DNA from: Rhodospirillaceae bacterium
Lineage (GTDB): Bacteria; Pseudomonadota; Alphaproteobacteria; Rhodospirillales; Rhodospirillaceae
Assembly: GCA_040219235.1 (NCBI GenBank)
Contig: JAVJSV010000008.1
Location: 105,976 to 169,975 of the forward strand
Length of the DNA: 64,000 nt
Reading direction: 5' to 3'
Position numbers and translations under genes: made by a program
Part shown: positions 18,089 through 26,922 of the stretch, in pieces
Layout: each line of letters begins with the position of its first letter
Position numbering within the stretch: position 1 is the stretch's first letter
Notes under the pieces: model-generated
Told to the model about the DNA's origin: nothing
Database searches by the model: none
Seen by the model: the letters and a program-made list of their open reading frames with translations, nothing else

Positions 18089-19159
18089 TTACTCGGTCGG
18101 CAAGGATGCTGCTGTTTCCAACAGGTGCCGATAACGTTGGTTGGCGTTGAAGCCGGAGCGCGAAAGCGCGGTCAAACGCTGATCAATGAGAGGCTGCGCC
18201 GCCCTGCGCCAGGCCGCGCGTTGTGCCGCCGTGGGCGTGAGAATGGTGTTACCCAGCTCAATGACTTTATCGCGGCCCCGCTGCTCTTCCTGATCCCATT
18301 CCAGCGCCGCGCTGCGCGCTACATCTGGGCCGGACATGTCCAACACCACGGCCCGCAGATCATCCGGCAGCGCGTTAAGCGCCTCAGCGTTGATGAACAG
18401 CCCGAGCACCGACACGAAAAAATACATTTCGGTGTGATGATTGGCTTGCTCGCCCAGGTTAAAAATCCGGATGGCTTCGTAGGGCCACAGGGTTCCATCG
18501 ACCGTGCCCGCTTCCAGCAAGCCATAGACTTGCGGGGCCAGATAGCCTGCGACCGGCTCCGCCCCCAACACGCCGAGCATATCGCGAATGTAGTCCGTCG
18601 CGCCACGCATCTTCAGGCCCTGCAGGTCGGCGGGGACGCGCACCGGTTTATCTTTGGTGTGGATCAGCGAGGGCGCATTGGTTTGCAGCACGGCCACATG
18701 CAAACCCGCCAGGTCATTTTTCACGGACGGTTGATCTGCCAACAGAGACATGGCGATGTGGGTGCCATGCACGGCTGACTCTGCGATGAAGGGCAATTCA
18801 AGCAACTCTAACGCCGGGCTTTCGGGCGCAGGGCCAAACCCAATCTCGGCGATACCATCGCGCACCCCAGGCGCAATGGCCGCCAATCGAAGCAGGGAAT
18901 TGTTGGGGTGAACGTCAACCTTGATCCGTCCATCGGAGCGGCGCTCCAGTTCCTCAACCCAGTCGGTCAACCAGCCCGCCGCGAAAAAGTGTTCTTCCTG
19001 CAGGTAGTGGGCGAGACGCCATTGCACCTCGGCCGCAGAGGCTGGCGTGGCGACTGTTGTGGAGAGTGGGGTTAACGTTACGAGGGCCGCAAGCGCAAAC
19101 ACCAGAGCGCGGGTGTTTGCGAAGACTGAGGTGAAAGATGAGCTCTTAAATATCATCAT
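18089..19159 (-). CDS. TRAP transporter solute-binding protein (DctP family)
   Basis: 356 residues from ATG 19159, chosen because GGAG lies eight bases upstream; an earlier start at 19183 overlaps the upstream gene. The signal peptide ends near ASAAEVQWRLAHY. The mature part has the DctP-type fold with WVEELERRSDGRIKVDVHPN and ADLQGLKMRGATDYIRDMLG, where the arginine normally contacts a carboxylate ligand. It should bind an organic acid in the periplasm. The DctQ and DctM membrane subunits are absent from the window, so it is an orphan. It is the last gene of a five-gene leftward operon that starts at 22382. Confidence 0.85.
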   Translation of the reverse strand: MMIFKSSSFTSVFANTRALVFALAALVTLTPLSTTVATPASAAEVQWRLAHYLQEEHFFAAGWLTDWVEELERRSDGRIKVDVHPNNSLLRLAAIAPGVRDGIAEIGFGPAPESPALELLELPFIAESAVHGTHIAMSLLADQPSVKNDLAGLHVAVLQTNAPSLIHTKDKPVRVPADLQGLKMRGATDYIRDMLGVLGAEPVAGYLAPQVYGLLEAGTVDGTLWPYEAIRIFNLGEQANHHTEMYFFVSVLGLFINAEALNALPDDLRAVVLDMSGPDVARSAALEWDQEEQRGRDKVIELGNTILTPTAAQRAAWRRAAQPLIDQRLTALSRSGFNANQRYRHLLETAASLPTE

Positions 19160-19176
19160 TACGGAACTCCGGCTGA

Positions 19177-19998
19177 TCAGCATTTCGACTGCTGTGCCGC
19201 GTCGATCAGGTCGGTCACCGGCTGTGGATCAGCGGAGACGTTGTTGCCTTTGAGTGTGTTGAGAGACTGCCACGCCGCATTGGCCGAAGGCCCGATGACC
19301 GCTTGGGGAAACAACACCACATCATAGCCCAGCTCTTGCAAGTCTTGCGGCGTCGGCGCTTGCAGCGCGCCGGGCTTGAGCAGGTTGAACAGCAACGCCA
19401 CGCGGTCTTTCAAGGTGTCGCACAGACGCTTGCGGTCGGCGGCATCGTTGACGGCTTCGATAAACACCATGTCGGCTCCGGCGTCAGCATAGGCCACGGC
19501 GCGCTCTAAGGCTTGCTCTGGCGTTTCGGTAAACATGGCGTCGCTGCGGGCGCTGATGATGGTGTCTTCCGAGGTGCGGGCATCCAGCGCGGCTTTGATT
19601 TTACCAACCATGGTTTCGATGGACACCAGCGGGCGTTGGATGACCTCTTTGGCGGGCTTGGTGTTGATCTGATCCTCAATCTGAATACCGGACGCGCCGG
19701 CCCGTTCAAACATCCGCACACAGCGGCGCACGTGAAATGCATTGCCAAAGCCAGAATCCGCATCGACAAACAAAGGAATGTCCACACGGTCGCGCACGCG
19801 GTCGACCACCTGGGCCATTTCGGTCATGGTGACCAAGCCGATATCAGGACGCCCCAACTGACTGAACGCGACGGCGGAGCCGGACACAAACACGGCTTCA
19901 TAGCCCGCTTTTTGGGCCAGACTTGCGGTCAGCGCATCGTAAATACCGGGGGCGGCCACAATTTCGGGCTGCGCTAAACGTTGCTTTAATGTCGTCAC
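19177..19998 (-). CDS. Isocitrate lyase / PEP mutase superfamily protein
   Basis: 273 residues starting at GTG 19998 (AAGGA eight bases upstream). It has the TIM-barrel pattern of the superfamily: AAPGIYDALTASLAQKAGYE, IPLFVDADSGFGNA (Asp residues binding Mg2+) and GIQIEDQ. The KKCGH-type cysteine loop of isocitrate and methylisocitrate lyases is replaced by NTKPAKEVIQRP, so it is more like the oxaloacetate decarboxylase or 2,3-dimethylmalate lyase side of the family. It likely cleaves or decarboxylates a 2-oxo- or 2-hydroxydicarboxylate. It is fourth in the operon, 42 bases after the ornithine cyclodeaminase-like gene. Confidence 0.85.
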   Translation of the reverse strand: MTTLKQRLAQPEIVAAPGIYDALTASLAQKAGYEAVFVSGSAVAFSQLGRPDIGLVTMTEMAQVVDRVRDRVDIPLFVDADSGFGNAFHVRRCVRMFERAGASGIQIEDQINTKPAKEVIQRPLVSIETMVGKIKAALDARTSEDTIISARSDAMFTETPEQALERAVAYADAGADMVFIEAVNDAADRKRLCDTLKDRVALLFNLLKPGALQAPTPQDLQELGYDVVLFPQAVIGPSANAAWQSLNTLKGNNVSADPQPVTDLIDAAQQSKC

Positions 19999-20040
19999 TT
20001 AGAAATCCTTATTATTTTAGAGCGCTACCCATCAAGTGCC

Positions 20041-21030
20041 TTACCACTCAAGTGCGAGGCCGATGTTGCTGTCGTCCGCGTTCTTTGCAGCGGCCAGGCC
20101 GGCGGCAAGATCCTGCGCGGCCACACCCAACGACTTATACACGGTAATCTCGTCGTCCGTCATGCGGCCCGGCGCATCACCATTCAGCACGGCGCCAATT
20201 TCACCGACCACATGACCGCGCGTGACGATCTCGGCCTCGATGGCGTTGACCAACTCGCCGGCCTGTTCCAGTGCGGACGGCAGATAGTCCACGTAGAATT
20301 TACTGCGGCTCACCACATCAATATCGGCTTCGGCGGAGGTGCGCACCGCCGCGCCGACCAGATTGACATGTACACCGGGACGCAACCACGCGCCTTTGAG
20401 AATAGGCTGGGTTGAGGACGTGACCGTGCACAGAATTTCGGCTTCGGACGCAGCTTTCTCGGCATCGGGCTCGACGACAATGGACACGCCATTGGGTAAG
20501 GTTTGTTCGGCACAGAATTTTTGAGCCCGTTCCGCGTTGCGGCCCCAGACGATAATTTTGGTGATGGGACGGACGGGCAAAATAGCTTGAATGTGGTGCC
20601 GGGCTTCTTCACCACAGCCCATAAAGGTGAGCGAGGCGGCATCTTTACGGGCCAGGGTGCGGGTGGCCATGGCGGTGGTGGCGGCGGTGCGAATAGCGGT
20701 CAACTCACGGCCATCCATCAGCGCAACAGGCATACCGTCTTTGGTTTCAAACAACAGCACGGCCCCCACATGGCTGGACAACGGACTGCCGGGCGCGCGC
20801 GGAAACTTGCTGACGACCTTAATACCGAAGCACGCCTCTTGTTGTTCCGTCTGGCCAATGTATCCGGGCATCATGCCCAGCTTGCCCTTGGTATCGGGCA
20901 CCGCCATGAACTGACGCAAGGGCATTTCGACATCACGGCGGGAAACGGCGCGCATGGCACCATCCATCAACTCGACGCACTCGGAATGAGTGAGGGCTTC
21001 AATCAGGGCCTGTCTGTTTAATACCAACAT
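20041..21030 (-). CDS. Ornithine cyclodeaminase / mu-crystallin family protein
   Basis: 329 residues, the usual length. The NAD(P)-binding domain includes SLTFMGCGEEARHHIQAILP, and the family signature MDGRELTAIRTAATTAMATR contains the Arg-Thr pair that binds substrate. Members act as ornithine cyclodeaminases, alanine dehydrogenases or ketimine reductases; sequence alone does not separate them. AAGAG lies seven bases before ATG. It is third in the operon, ten bases after the cupin gene, which points to an amino- or imino-acid intermediate in this pathway (inference). Confidence 0.87.
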   Translation of the reverse strand: MLVLNRQALIEALTHSECVELMDGAMRAVSRRDVEMPLRQFMAVPDTKGKLGMMPGYIGQTEQQEACFGIKVVSKFPRAPGSPLSSHVGAVLLFETKDGMPVALMDGRELTAIRTAATTAMATRTLARKDAASLTFMGCGEEARHHIQAILPVRPITKIIVWGRNAERAQKFCAEQTLPNGVSIVVEPDAEKAASEAEILCTVTSSTQPILKGAWLRPGVHVNLVGAAVRTSAEADIDVVSRSKFYVDYLPSALEQAGELVNAIEAEIVTRGHVVGEIGAVLNGDAPGRMTDDEITVYKSLGVAAQDLAAGLAAAKNADDSNIGLALEW

Positions 21031-21039
21031 AATTTTCTC

Positions 21040-21549
21040 TTATTTTGCATCCGGGCGGGGTGGTATGAACTTCATGCCATTATAGATGTCCATGACATTT
21101 TCTGGCCGAGGAAATTTTTCCGGCATGGGCTCGCCAGGTGTGCGCGGCTTACCGATAGCGCGAAACCAATCCTCCAGCGCCGGTGGAAAGAAGACCCAGA
21201 AGAACTTCATATCGACATCTCCGGTGTTCTCGACAAAATGCCGCGCATAGCGACCAAACATAATCGTCGAGCCTGGAACGATGTCGTAGGTCTCGTCTTC
21301 AATTTCGGCACGGCCCGTGCCTTCGTAAACGAATAGCAGTTCATGGTTCTGTCTGTGTCCATGTTCGCGCACATTGCAGCCCGGCGGCAAAACCTGAATG
21401 CCCGACGTGAACGAATCATAGGGCATATTGTCTGGGGATAGATTGATAGTGACATAGCCTTGGGTGGGTTCTGGCTGCCAAATGGACTCGCCTTCGTCGG
21501 GGCCGATGACAGTCCACCAGGGTGCTTTAACATCAACTTGCGTTGCCAT
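21040..21549 (-). CDS. Cupin-domain protein
   Basis: 169 residues with a single conserved beta-barrel. Motif 1 is VREHGHRQNHELLFVYEGTG with H-x-H and Glu as likely metal ligands; motif 2 is PGSTIMFGRYARHFVENTGD. Such proteins can be dioxygenases, isomerases or binding proteins. The ribosome site GGAGGC lies within the end of the alpha/beta hydrolase gene, whose stop is two bases away, so the two are translationally coupled. The C-terminus (EDWFRAIGKPRTPGEPMPE) extends past the barrel. Metal and substrate unknown. Confidence 0.85.
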   Translation of the reverse strand: MATQVDVKAPWWTVIGPDEGESIWQPEPTQGYVTINLSPDNMPYDSFTSGIQVLPPGCNVREHGHRQNHELLFVYEGTGRAEIEDETYDIVPGSTIMFGRYARHFVENTGDVDMKFFWVFFPPALEDWFRAIGKPRTPGEPMPEKFPRPENVMDIYNGMKFIPPRPDAK

Positions 21550-21551
21550 GA

Positions 21552-22382
21552 TCAGGCCTCCGTTGCTGGTTGGGTCAAGAAGGAAACGACCGCCGCGTTA
21601 TAGGCGGCGGTGGAAACGCGCGGCACGAAATGTCCGCCATGGGGCAGGATCACTTTTTCAGCGCCAGGAATAAGACCGGCAAGCTCCTGGGAAAATCCCA
21701 CCGGCGTGATTTGATCATCGGCGGCGGCAATCACCAGGGTCGGCAGTGTAATGTTTGACACTTGGTCGCGCAAATCGTGACGTTGCACGGCGGCAATGCG
21801 AGCGGCCTCGATGGTCAGACCCGGAAAAGCGGCCAAGCGTTCTTCGCGGGTGCCGGTGAGCAGACTGGGCGTATCCGTCAGAATATCCGCAGGATAGGCA
21901 CGCAGAATACCATCCATCAAATAGGCCTCGGGGCCGGAGTCTTGCAGCACCTGCAAACGCAAATCAAACAAGGCTTTAAAATAAGGGCTCGGTCCCGCCC
22001 ATGTGGCGCTAAGGACAATCCGACTCAAGCGATCGGCATGGTTCAGTGCCAGATACTGAGCGATGGCCCCCCCAGTGGAATGGCCGACCATAGCGGTTTT
22101 CTCAATCTTCAGCACATCCATCAGGCTGAGCACGTCCTTGGCCATCTGGGGCACGGAATAAGTGATTTCTGACTTGGTGCTGGCCCCGGTGCCCCGGTGA
22201 TCGTGGGTCACGACCTGGAACTGACCGGACAGGGCCGGCACCAGCTCGGACCAGAAGGCGGCCCGTCCGCCCAGGCCGGAAACCAGAAAAACCGACGCGG
22301 TACCTGGGCTTTCAACCGAACCTCTTCCTGGGTTTTCAACCCAAACTGCCAAGTCAGCGTCCCCAATGTTGATCATATCCAT
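21552..22382 (-). CDS. Alpha/beta hydrolase
   Basis: 276 residues from ATG 22382 (an upstream ATG at 22457 would add an arginine-rich, unconserved extension). The fold is clear: VFLVSGLGGRAAFWSELVPA supplies the oxyanion loop, HDHRGTGAST follows, the nucleophile is the Ser in VGHSTGGAIAQ, the acid is in IAAADDQITPV and the His is in LPHGGHFVP. It resembles RutD and 3-oxoadipate enol-lactone hydrolases. It heads the leftward operon and is divergent from the LysR gene at 22606, which probably controls both directions. Confidence 0.87.
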   Translation of the reverse strand: MDMINIGDADLAVWVENPGRGSVESPGTASVFLVSGLGGRAAFWSELVPALSGQFQVVTHDHRGTGASTKSEITYSVPQMAKDVLSLMDVLKIEKTAMVGHSTGGAIAQYLALNHADRLSRIVLSATWAGPSPYFKALFDLRLQVLQDSGPEAYLMDGILRAYPADILTDTPSLLTGTREERLAAFPGLTIEAARIAAVQRHDLRDQVSNITLPTLVIAAADDQITPVGFSQELAGLIPGAEKVILPHGGHFVPRVSTAAYNAAVVSFLTQPATEA

Positions 22383-22605
22383 GTGGTCATAACTATCCGT
22401 TAGAGGTCTCAACCAGGGCCTTCGCCCGCATTTTCTAGAGTGTGCCTTTTCACCCATATGGGCACCAATTCAAAGCACGAATACTGCCATTCATTTATTT
22501 TATGGATAAACCCAATAAAATCATTTGAGATCATAGTCCGAGAGTCGTCATACTCCGGCACCTGCTGCACTGCGCGCTTTAAATGGGTAAATTCGGGACC
22601 GGCTG

Positions 22606-23517
22606 ATGGAATTCAAGCAACTGCGACATTTTGTGGCTGTGGTGGAGTGCGGCACGCTCTCTGGCGCGTCTGAGATTCTGAATATTACCCAACCGGCCCT
22701 GACCCGCAGCATTAAAAATCTCGAGGGCGACCTGGAAGCCCAACTGCTGGAGCGCCAGTCGCGCGGCGTAATCCCCACGGAAGCGGGGTATCGCCTGTAT
22801 GACCAAGCCAAGATGATCCTCAATGAAGCGGCGCGCTCGGCGGAGGACGTTACAGCGACCGCCAAAGGGTTACGTGGTTCCCTGAATGTCGGGGTTGCCG
22901 CGCTGTTTGCGGGTCATCCCATGGCGGCTGTCCTGAGAAAATTAGCAAAAACCGTTCCAGAATTGACCGTTAATGTGACGGAAGGCTTCTTTGAGGATTT
23001 GGTAACCGACCTCAAAACCGCTCATGTAGAAGCGCTGATTTCCAACTTTCCGCCCGGCACCGCCGAAGAAGGACTGGTATTTGAACCGCTGATTACAATT
23101 CATTCGCATTTTGTGGTCGGGGCCGATCATCCCCTGGCCAAAAAAGACAGTGTTGAAATGGCCGATCTCAGAGATTGCCGCCTGGCGCTGGTGCGCCAGT
23201 TGCATGTGTCGTCTTTGGTGGCCGATTTATTTGCCTCTGACAATCTGACCCTGCTGCGTCCGGCCGTTGAAACCAATGCCTTGTCGTTGATGCATGCGCT
23301 GGTGCTGTCGGGCGAATATGTCAGCCTGTTGCCGGATCACCTGTTGGAGCGGGATATCGCCAAGGGGTCCATCGTGCGCCTGTCAGTGAAAGGCACCCCT
23401 TTTGCGCGGGCCTCGGGCCTGATCCTGCGCGGATCAGAAACCCAGCGCCCTGCCGTTGAGCACTTTATCAATGCAACCAGGGCCGTGTTTAAAGATTGGC
23501 CGGAGCAAATTAGATGA
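22606..23517 (+). CDS. LysR-family transcriptional regulator
   Basis: 303 residues, typical length. The N-terminal winged helix-turn-helix is MEFKQLRHFVAVVECGTLSG followed by ASEILNITQPALTRSIKNLE. The effector domain (~90-300) starts around GSLNVGVAALF. It lies in the divergent interval with the hydrolase operon and overlaps the next gene (ATGA), so it is both the first gene of the rightward operon and the likely regulator of the two units. Confidence 0.92.
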   Translation: MEFKQLRHFVAVVECGTLSGASEILNITQPALTRSIKNLEGDLEAQLLERQSRGVIPTEAGYRLYDQAKMILNEAARSAEDVTATAKGLRGSLNVGVAALFAGHPMAAVLRKLAKTVPELTVNVTEGFFEDLVTDLKTAHVEALISNFPPGTAEEGLVFEPLITIHSHFVVGADHPLAKKDSVEMADLRDCRLALVRQLHVSSLVADLFASDNLTLLRPAVETNALSLMHALVLSGEYVSLLPDHLLERDIAKGSIVRLSVKGTPFARASGLILRGSETQRPAVEHFINATRAVFKDWPEQIR

Positions 23518-25139
23518 CCTCAGACAGCACACAGCGCCCCCAGACGTTTGATCAGGTGTTTGATCATGTGATCGTCGGGGGCGGGTCTGCGGGTTCGGCG
23601 CTGGCTCATCGTCTGGCCAGTTACCACCCCACAGAACGGGTGCTCCTGCTGGAAGCGGGCAGCCGCGATTACTCGCCGTTCATTCATGTGCCGGCGGCGA
23701 TCATCAAAGCCATCGGCAATCCCCGTCTGGACTGGATGAACATGGCGGAGCCGGACCGCAGCCGCAATGATCGGGTCGACCTTTGGCCTGCTGGCAAAGT
23801 GCTGGGCGGATCGAGTGCCATCAACGGCATGTTGTATGTGCGCGGTCGCGCCGCCGACTTTAACCGCTGGGCCGACAACGGCTGCGGCGGCTGGGCCTAC
23901 GACGATCTTCTGCCGGTGATGAAACGCCTGGAACGCACGGTGGTCGGCGATCATCATGTCAGAGGCCGCAGCGGACCAGTGAATGTGGCGCGGTTGCGGA
24001 CCACGCACCCCCTCGCCCATGTGTTTATCGATGCCGCCAAAGAAGCGGGTGTGCCCTTCAACGAAGATTACAATGGTGCCGAGCAAGCGGGCGTGGCGTA
24101 CAGCCAGGTCACGCAGTCGCGCGGCTGGCGCTACCATACGGCGCGCGCCTATCTGTGGCCTGGAAAGAAACCGAGCAACCTGACGGTCCGCACCGGCGCG
24201 ATGGTCACGGAACTGGTGTTTGACGGCAAAACCTGTACCGGCGTGGTGTATGGCAAAGGCGCACAAAAAAAGCGCATCAAAGCCCGCGCGGGCGTGACCC
24301 TGACAGCGGGCACCATGGCCACGCCAAAACTGTTGATGCTGAACGGCATCGGCCCGGCTGAGGCGCTAAAATCTCATGGCATTGAGGTGCGGCAGGATGC
24401 ACCGGGCGTCGGGCAAAATTTGCAAGAGCACCCGGAAGGCATGGTCAGTATTGAGGTCAACCAATCGACCTTTAATACGGAGATCAACAGCTGGAAGATT
24501 GTGATGCATGCTATGAACTGGTTTGTGTTTGGCCGTGGCCCCGCCACCAGTCCCTACCCTCATGCGGTGGCGTTCATGAAGGCTGACCCGACGGACGACG
24601 TTGCTGATATTGAAGTGCAACTCGGACCTTATGCCTTCAGCTTCGATGAGAACGGCGTGATCCCCTATGACAAGCCCGCCATCTCAGCGGCGGTCAACAT
24701 CGGTTATCCGAAAACCCGGGGCACGACCAGCTTGCGTTCTAAAGATCCGGCAGCAGCCCCTAAGATCAGCCATAACCTGTTCGACAATGAAGACGATCTC
24801 GTCCGGCTCACCAAAGGCTGCCGCGCGGTGCGTGAGATTTTGTCCAGCCCGGCCTTTGATGCGCACCGGGTCGCCGAGCGCCTGCCGGGAAAAGATGTGC
24901 AAACCGATGATGAGTGGGCCGACTTTCTGCGCCAGACGGCGTTTCTGGGCTATCATGCTGTGGGCACCTGCCGCATGGGCAGCGATGGTGACTCTGTCGT
25001 GACCCCAGACCTTAAAGTGCGTGGGGTTAAAAACCTGCGCATCGCCGATGCTTCTGTGATGCCGGATCTGATCAGTGGTAATACCAACGCAACTGCAATT
25101 CTGATCGGCGAGAAAGCTGCTGATCTAATCGCCGGATAG
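23514..25139 (+). CDS. GMC-family FAD oxidoreductase
   Basis: 541 residues. The FAD fold begins at FDHVIVGGGSAGSALAHRLA with LLLEAGS. Family signature 1 is in GKVLGGSSAINGMLYVRGR and signature 2 in TLTAGTMATPKLLMLNGIG. The C-terminal catalytic His is in FLGYHAVGTCRMG, and NTNATAILIGEKAADLI closes the domain. It has no signal peptide. Members oxidise primary alcohols, polyols or choline; the substrate here is unknown. Its ATG overlaps the LysR stop, and it is followed nine bases later by the MFS gene, so uptake and oxidation are co-expressed. Confidence 0.92.
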   Translation: MTSDSTQRPQTFDQVFDHVIVGGGSAGSALAHRLASYHPTERVLLLEAGSRDYSPFIHVPAAIIKAIGNPRLDWMNMAEPDRSRNDRVDLWPAGKVLGGSSAINGMLYVRGRAADFNRWADNGCGGWAYDDLLPVMKRLERTVVGDHHVRGRSGPVNVARLRTTHPLAHVFIDAAKEAGVPFNEDYNGAEQAGVAYSQVTQSRGWRYHTARAYLWPGKKPSNLTVRTGAMVTELVFDGKTCTGVVYGKGAQKKRIKARAGVTLTAGTMATPKLLMLNGIGPAEALKSHGIEVRQDAPGVGQNLQEHPEGMVSIEVNQSTFNTEINSWKIVMHAMNWFVFGRGPATSPYPHAVAFMKADPTDDVADIEVQLGPYAFSFDENGVIPYDKPAISAAVNIGYPKTRGTTSLRSKDPAAAPKISHNLFDNEDDLVRLTKGCRAVREILSSPAFDAHRVAERLPGKDVQTDDEWADFLRQTAFLGYHAVGTCRMGSDGDSVVTPDLKVRGVKNLRIADASVMPDLISGNTNATAILIGEKAADLIAG

Positions 25140-25148
25140 GACCGTTAC

Positions 25149-26531
25149 ATGAGCGACAGCACCTTGGCCACCAAGACGTTACCCGACGCACCTGACCCAA
25201 ACTTCGCCTTTCGCTCAGACAGCTATGCATGGTTCGTCGTATTCATGTTGTGTCTGGCCGCTGTTATTTCTTTTATCGACCGCCAGATCATCAGTCTTCT
25301 GGTCGATCCTATCAAAACCGACCTGGGCATTTCGGACACCCAGGTGAGTTTGCTGCAAGGCTTTGCCTTCGCATTATTTTACAGCGCCGCCGCCATCCCC
25401 ATGGGGCGGTTGGTCGATGCCAAAAACCGCAAGAAGATTATTCTGGCGGGGATGGTGGTGTGGTCGATTGCGACCGCGTTGTGCGGTGTGGCCAAAGTCT
25501 TCTGGCAATTATTCCTCGCCCGCATGCTGGTGGGGGTTGGTGAAGCAACGCTGTCTCCAGCCGGGATGTCGATGCTGTCTGATTACTTCCCGCGCAAAAG
25601 CCTGACCCGGGCCCTGAGCGTGTTTACCGGCTCAAGTTTTCTCGGCACCGGCATCGCTCTGGTGGTGGGCGGTTTTGTGATCAATATGATGAACGAGATC
25701 GGTCCCGTTGATGCGGGTGTGTTTGGCACCATCCGACCCTGGCAAATGACCTTTCTGATTGTCTCGGTGCCGGGCCTGATTCTTGCCGTGTTCGTCTGGC
25801 TCATGGTGCGTGAACCGCCGCGCATCGGGACGGCAAAAGAGAACGCCGACCAGCAAGACCAAGCCATTCCCTTGCGCCAAGCGTGGCAATATCTGGCGGA
25901 CCATAAAACGGTGATTGTCCCCGTGGTCTTCGGCTTCACCTTCCTGACGGTCGCGATGTTTTCGGTCAGCGCCTGGGTGCCAGCGTATTTTATGCGCACC
26001 CATGGCATGTCCGCCGGCGAAATCGGCAGTGTTTTTGGACTTTACTTCGTGACCCTGGGGTCCGCCGGTGTGGTGACCGGGGGATTGCTATCGGACTGGC
26101 TGAAGAGCCGTGGCTACGATGATTCAAATGTGCGCGCCGGAGTCATCGCCGCGCTGTTGGCGACGCCTTTCCTGGCCACCTTTGCCTTAGTGCCGGATAA
26201 AGACCTGTCGCTCATTCTGCTCGCGCCCGTGGTGTTTTTCGGCACTATGCCCTTTGGGACTGGGCCATCCGCCCTGCCCCTGATTGTGCCCAACAGACTG
26301 CGTGGACAGATGGTCGCGGTCTATCTGCTTGTGGCCAACGTGATTGGCCAGGGCGGCGGGCCGTTTCTGGTTGCCTTCTTTACGGATTTCGTAATCGGCG
26401 ATCCGAACCTGATTAGATACTCCATCAGCATTGTCTGCCCGACGGTCATGCTGATTGGGGCCGCCATCTTGTTTTATGGTAGAAAACCATTTGCCAGCCA
26501 TGTTGCAAAATTAGACGCACAATTCGCTTAA
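25149..26531 (+). CDS. MFS transporter (spinster-like)
   Basis: 460 residues with about 12 membrane helices. The loop 2-3 motif region reads SAAAIPMGRLVDAKNRKKII and the first helix carries AAVISFIDRQIISLLVDPIK, typical of the spinster-type MFS group that imports organic acids or aromatic compounds. GLYFVTLGSAGVVTGGLLSD marks the second half. It sits in the LysR-led operon between the GMC oxidoreductase and the small helical protein, so it probably imports the compound oxidised by these enzymes. Confidence 0.9.
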   Translation: MSDSTLATKTLPDAPDPNFAFRSDSYAWFVVFMLCLAAVISFIDRQIISLLVDPIKTDLGISDTQVSLLQGFAFALFYSAAAIPMGRLVDAKNRKKIILAGMVVWSIATALCGVAKVFWQLFLARMLVGVGEATLSPAGMSMLSDYFPRKSLTRALSVFTGSSFLGTGIALVVGGFVINMMNEIGPVDAGVFGTIRPWQMTFLIVSVPGLILAVFVWLMVREPPRIGTAKENADQQDQAIPLRQAWQYLADHKTVIVPVVFGFTFLTVAMFSVSAWVPAYFMRTHGMSAGEIGSVFGLYFVTLGSAGVVTGGLLSDWLKSRGYDDSNVRAGVIAALLATPFLATFALVPDKDLSLILLAPVVFFGTMPFGTGPSALPLIVPNRLRGQMVAVYLLVANVIGQGGGPFLVAFFTDFVIGDPNLIRYSISIVCPTVMLIGAAILFYGRKPFASHVAKLDAQFA

Positions 26532-26556
26532 AGGAAAAGACAAAAGGAAACGACAC

Positions 26557-26922
26557 ATGGACAACATGCCCCCCAAAGACCCACGCTTTGTTTTCGGCGA
26601 TGAAATCAATGGTGCCGGAAAGCAGTTCTTCGACAACCAAGTGCTCGACAATCTTCATGAATCGTTGCTGGAATTGACCGCGGCGGTGTGGACCTATCGT
26701 GATCGCGCTATTATCTTAGAGCGTGTTCTGCAAGATGTGGTCGGCGACGGCAAAGACATCAGCGCGATGATTGAAGCCTACGAGCCCACCCCGGAAGACA
26801 ACGCCGCCCGCGCCGCCGAGCGCGCCGAACTGGTATCGAACGTGTTTCGACGTATGTCCCGCGGCTCCAGTGAAGTTGTATTCGGTATGGACCCCGCAGA
26901 TAAAACAGGAGAGAAATCATGA
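26557..26922 (+). CDS. Small helical protein, paralogue of the 6475-6816 protein
   Basis: 121 residues without a known domain. After ~20 residues it has an amphipathic helix region (LLELTAAVWTYRDRAIILE), a linker with YEPTPEDNAARAAE and a basic helix VSNVFRRMSRGSSE. This arrangement repeats that of the 113-residue protein at 6475-6816. Its stop overlaps the next ATG (ATGA), so it is translated together with the paralogous methyltransferase; here the small gene comes first, whereas at 6475 it comes second. AAGGAAA precedes the start. A subunit or regulator of the methyltransferase is the simplest inference. Confidence 0.7.
   Translation: MDNMPPKDPRFVFGDEINGAGKQFFDNQVLDNLHESLLELTAAVWTYRDRAIILERVLQDVVGDGKDISAMIEAYEPTPEDNAARAAERAELVSNVFRRMSRGSSEVVFGMDPADKTGEKS

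Noticed and set aside
18125..18778. 217-codon plus-strand frame
   Set aside because: Antisense to the TRAP binding-protein gene; no domain and poor composition.
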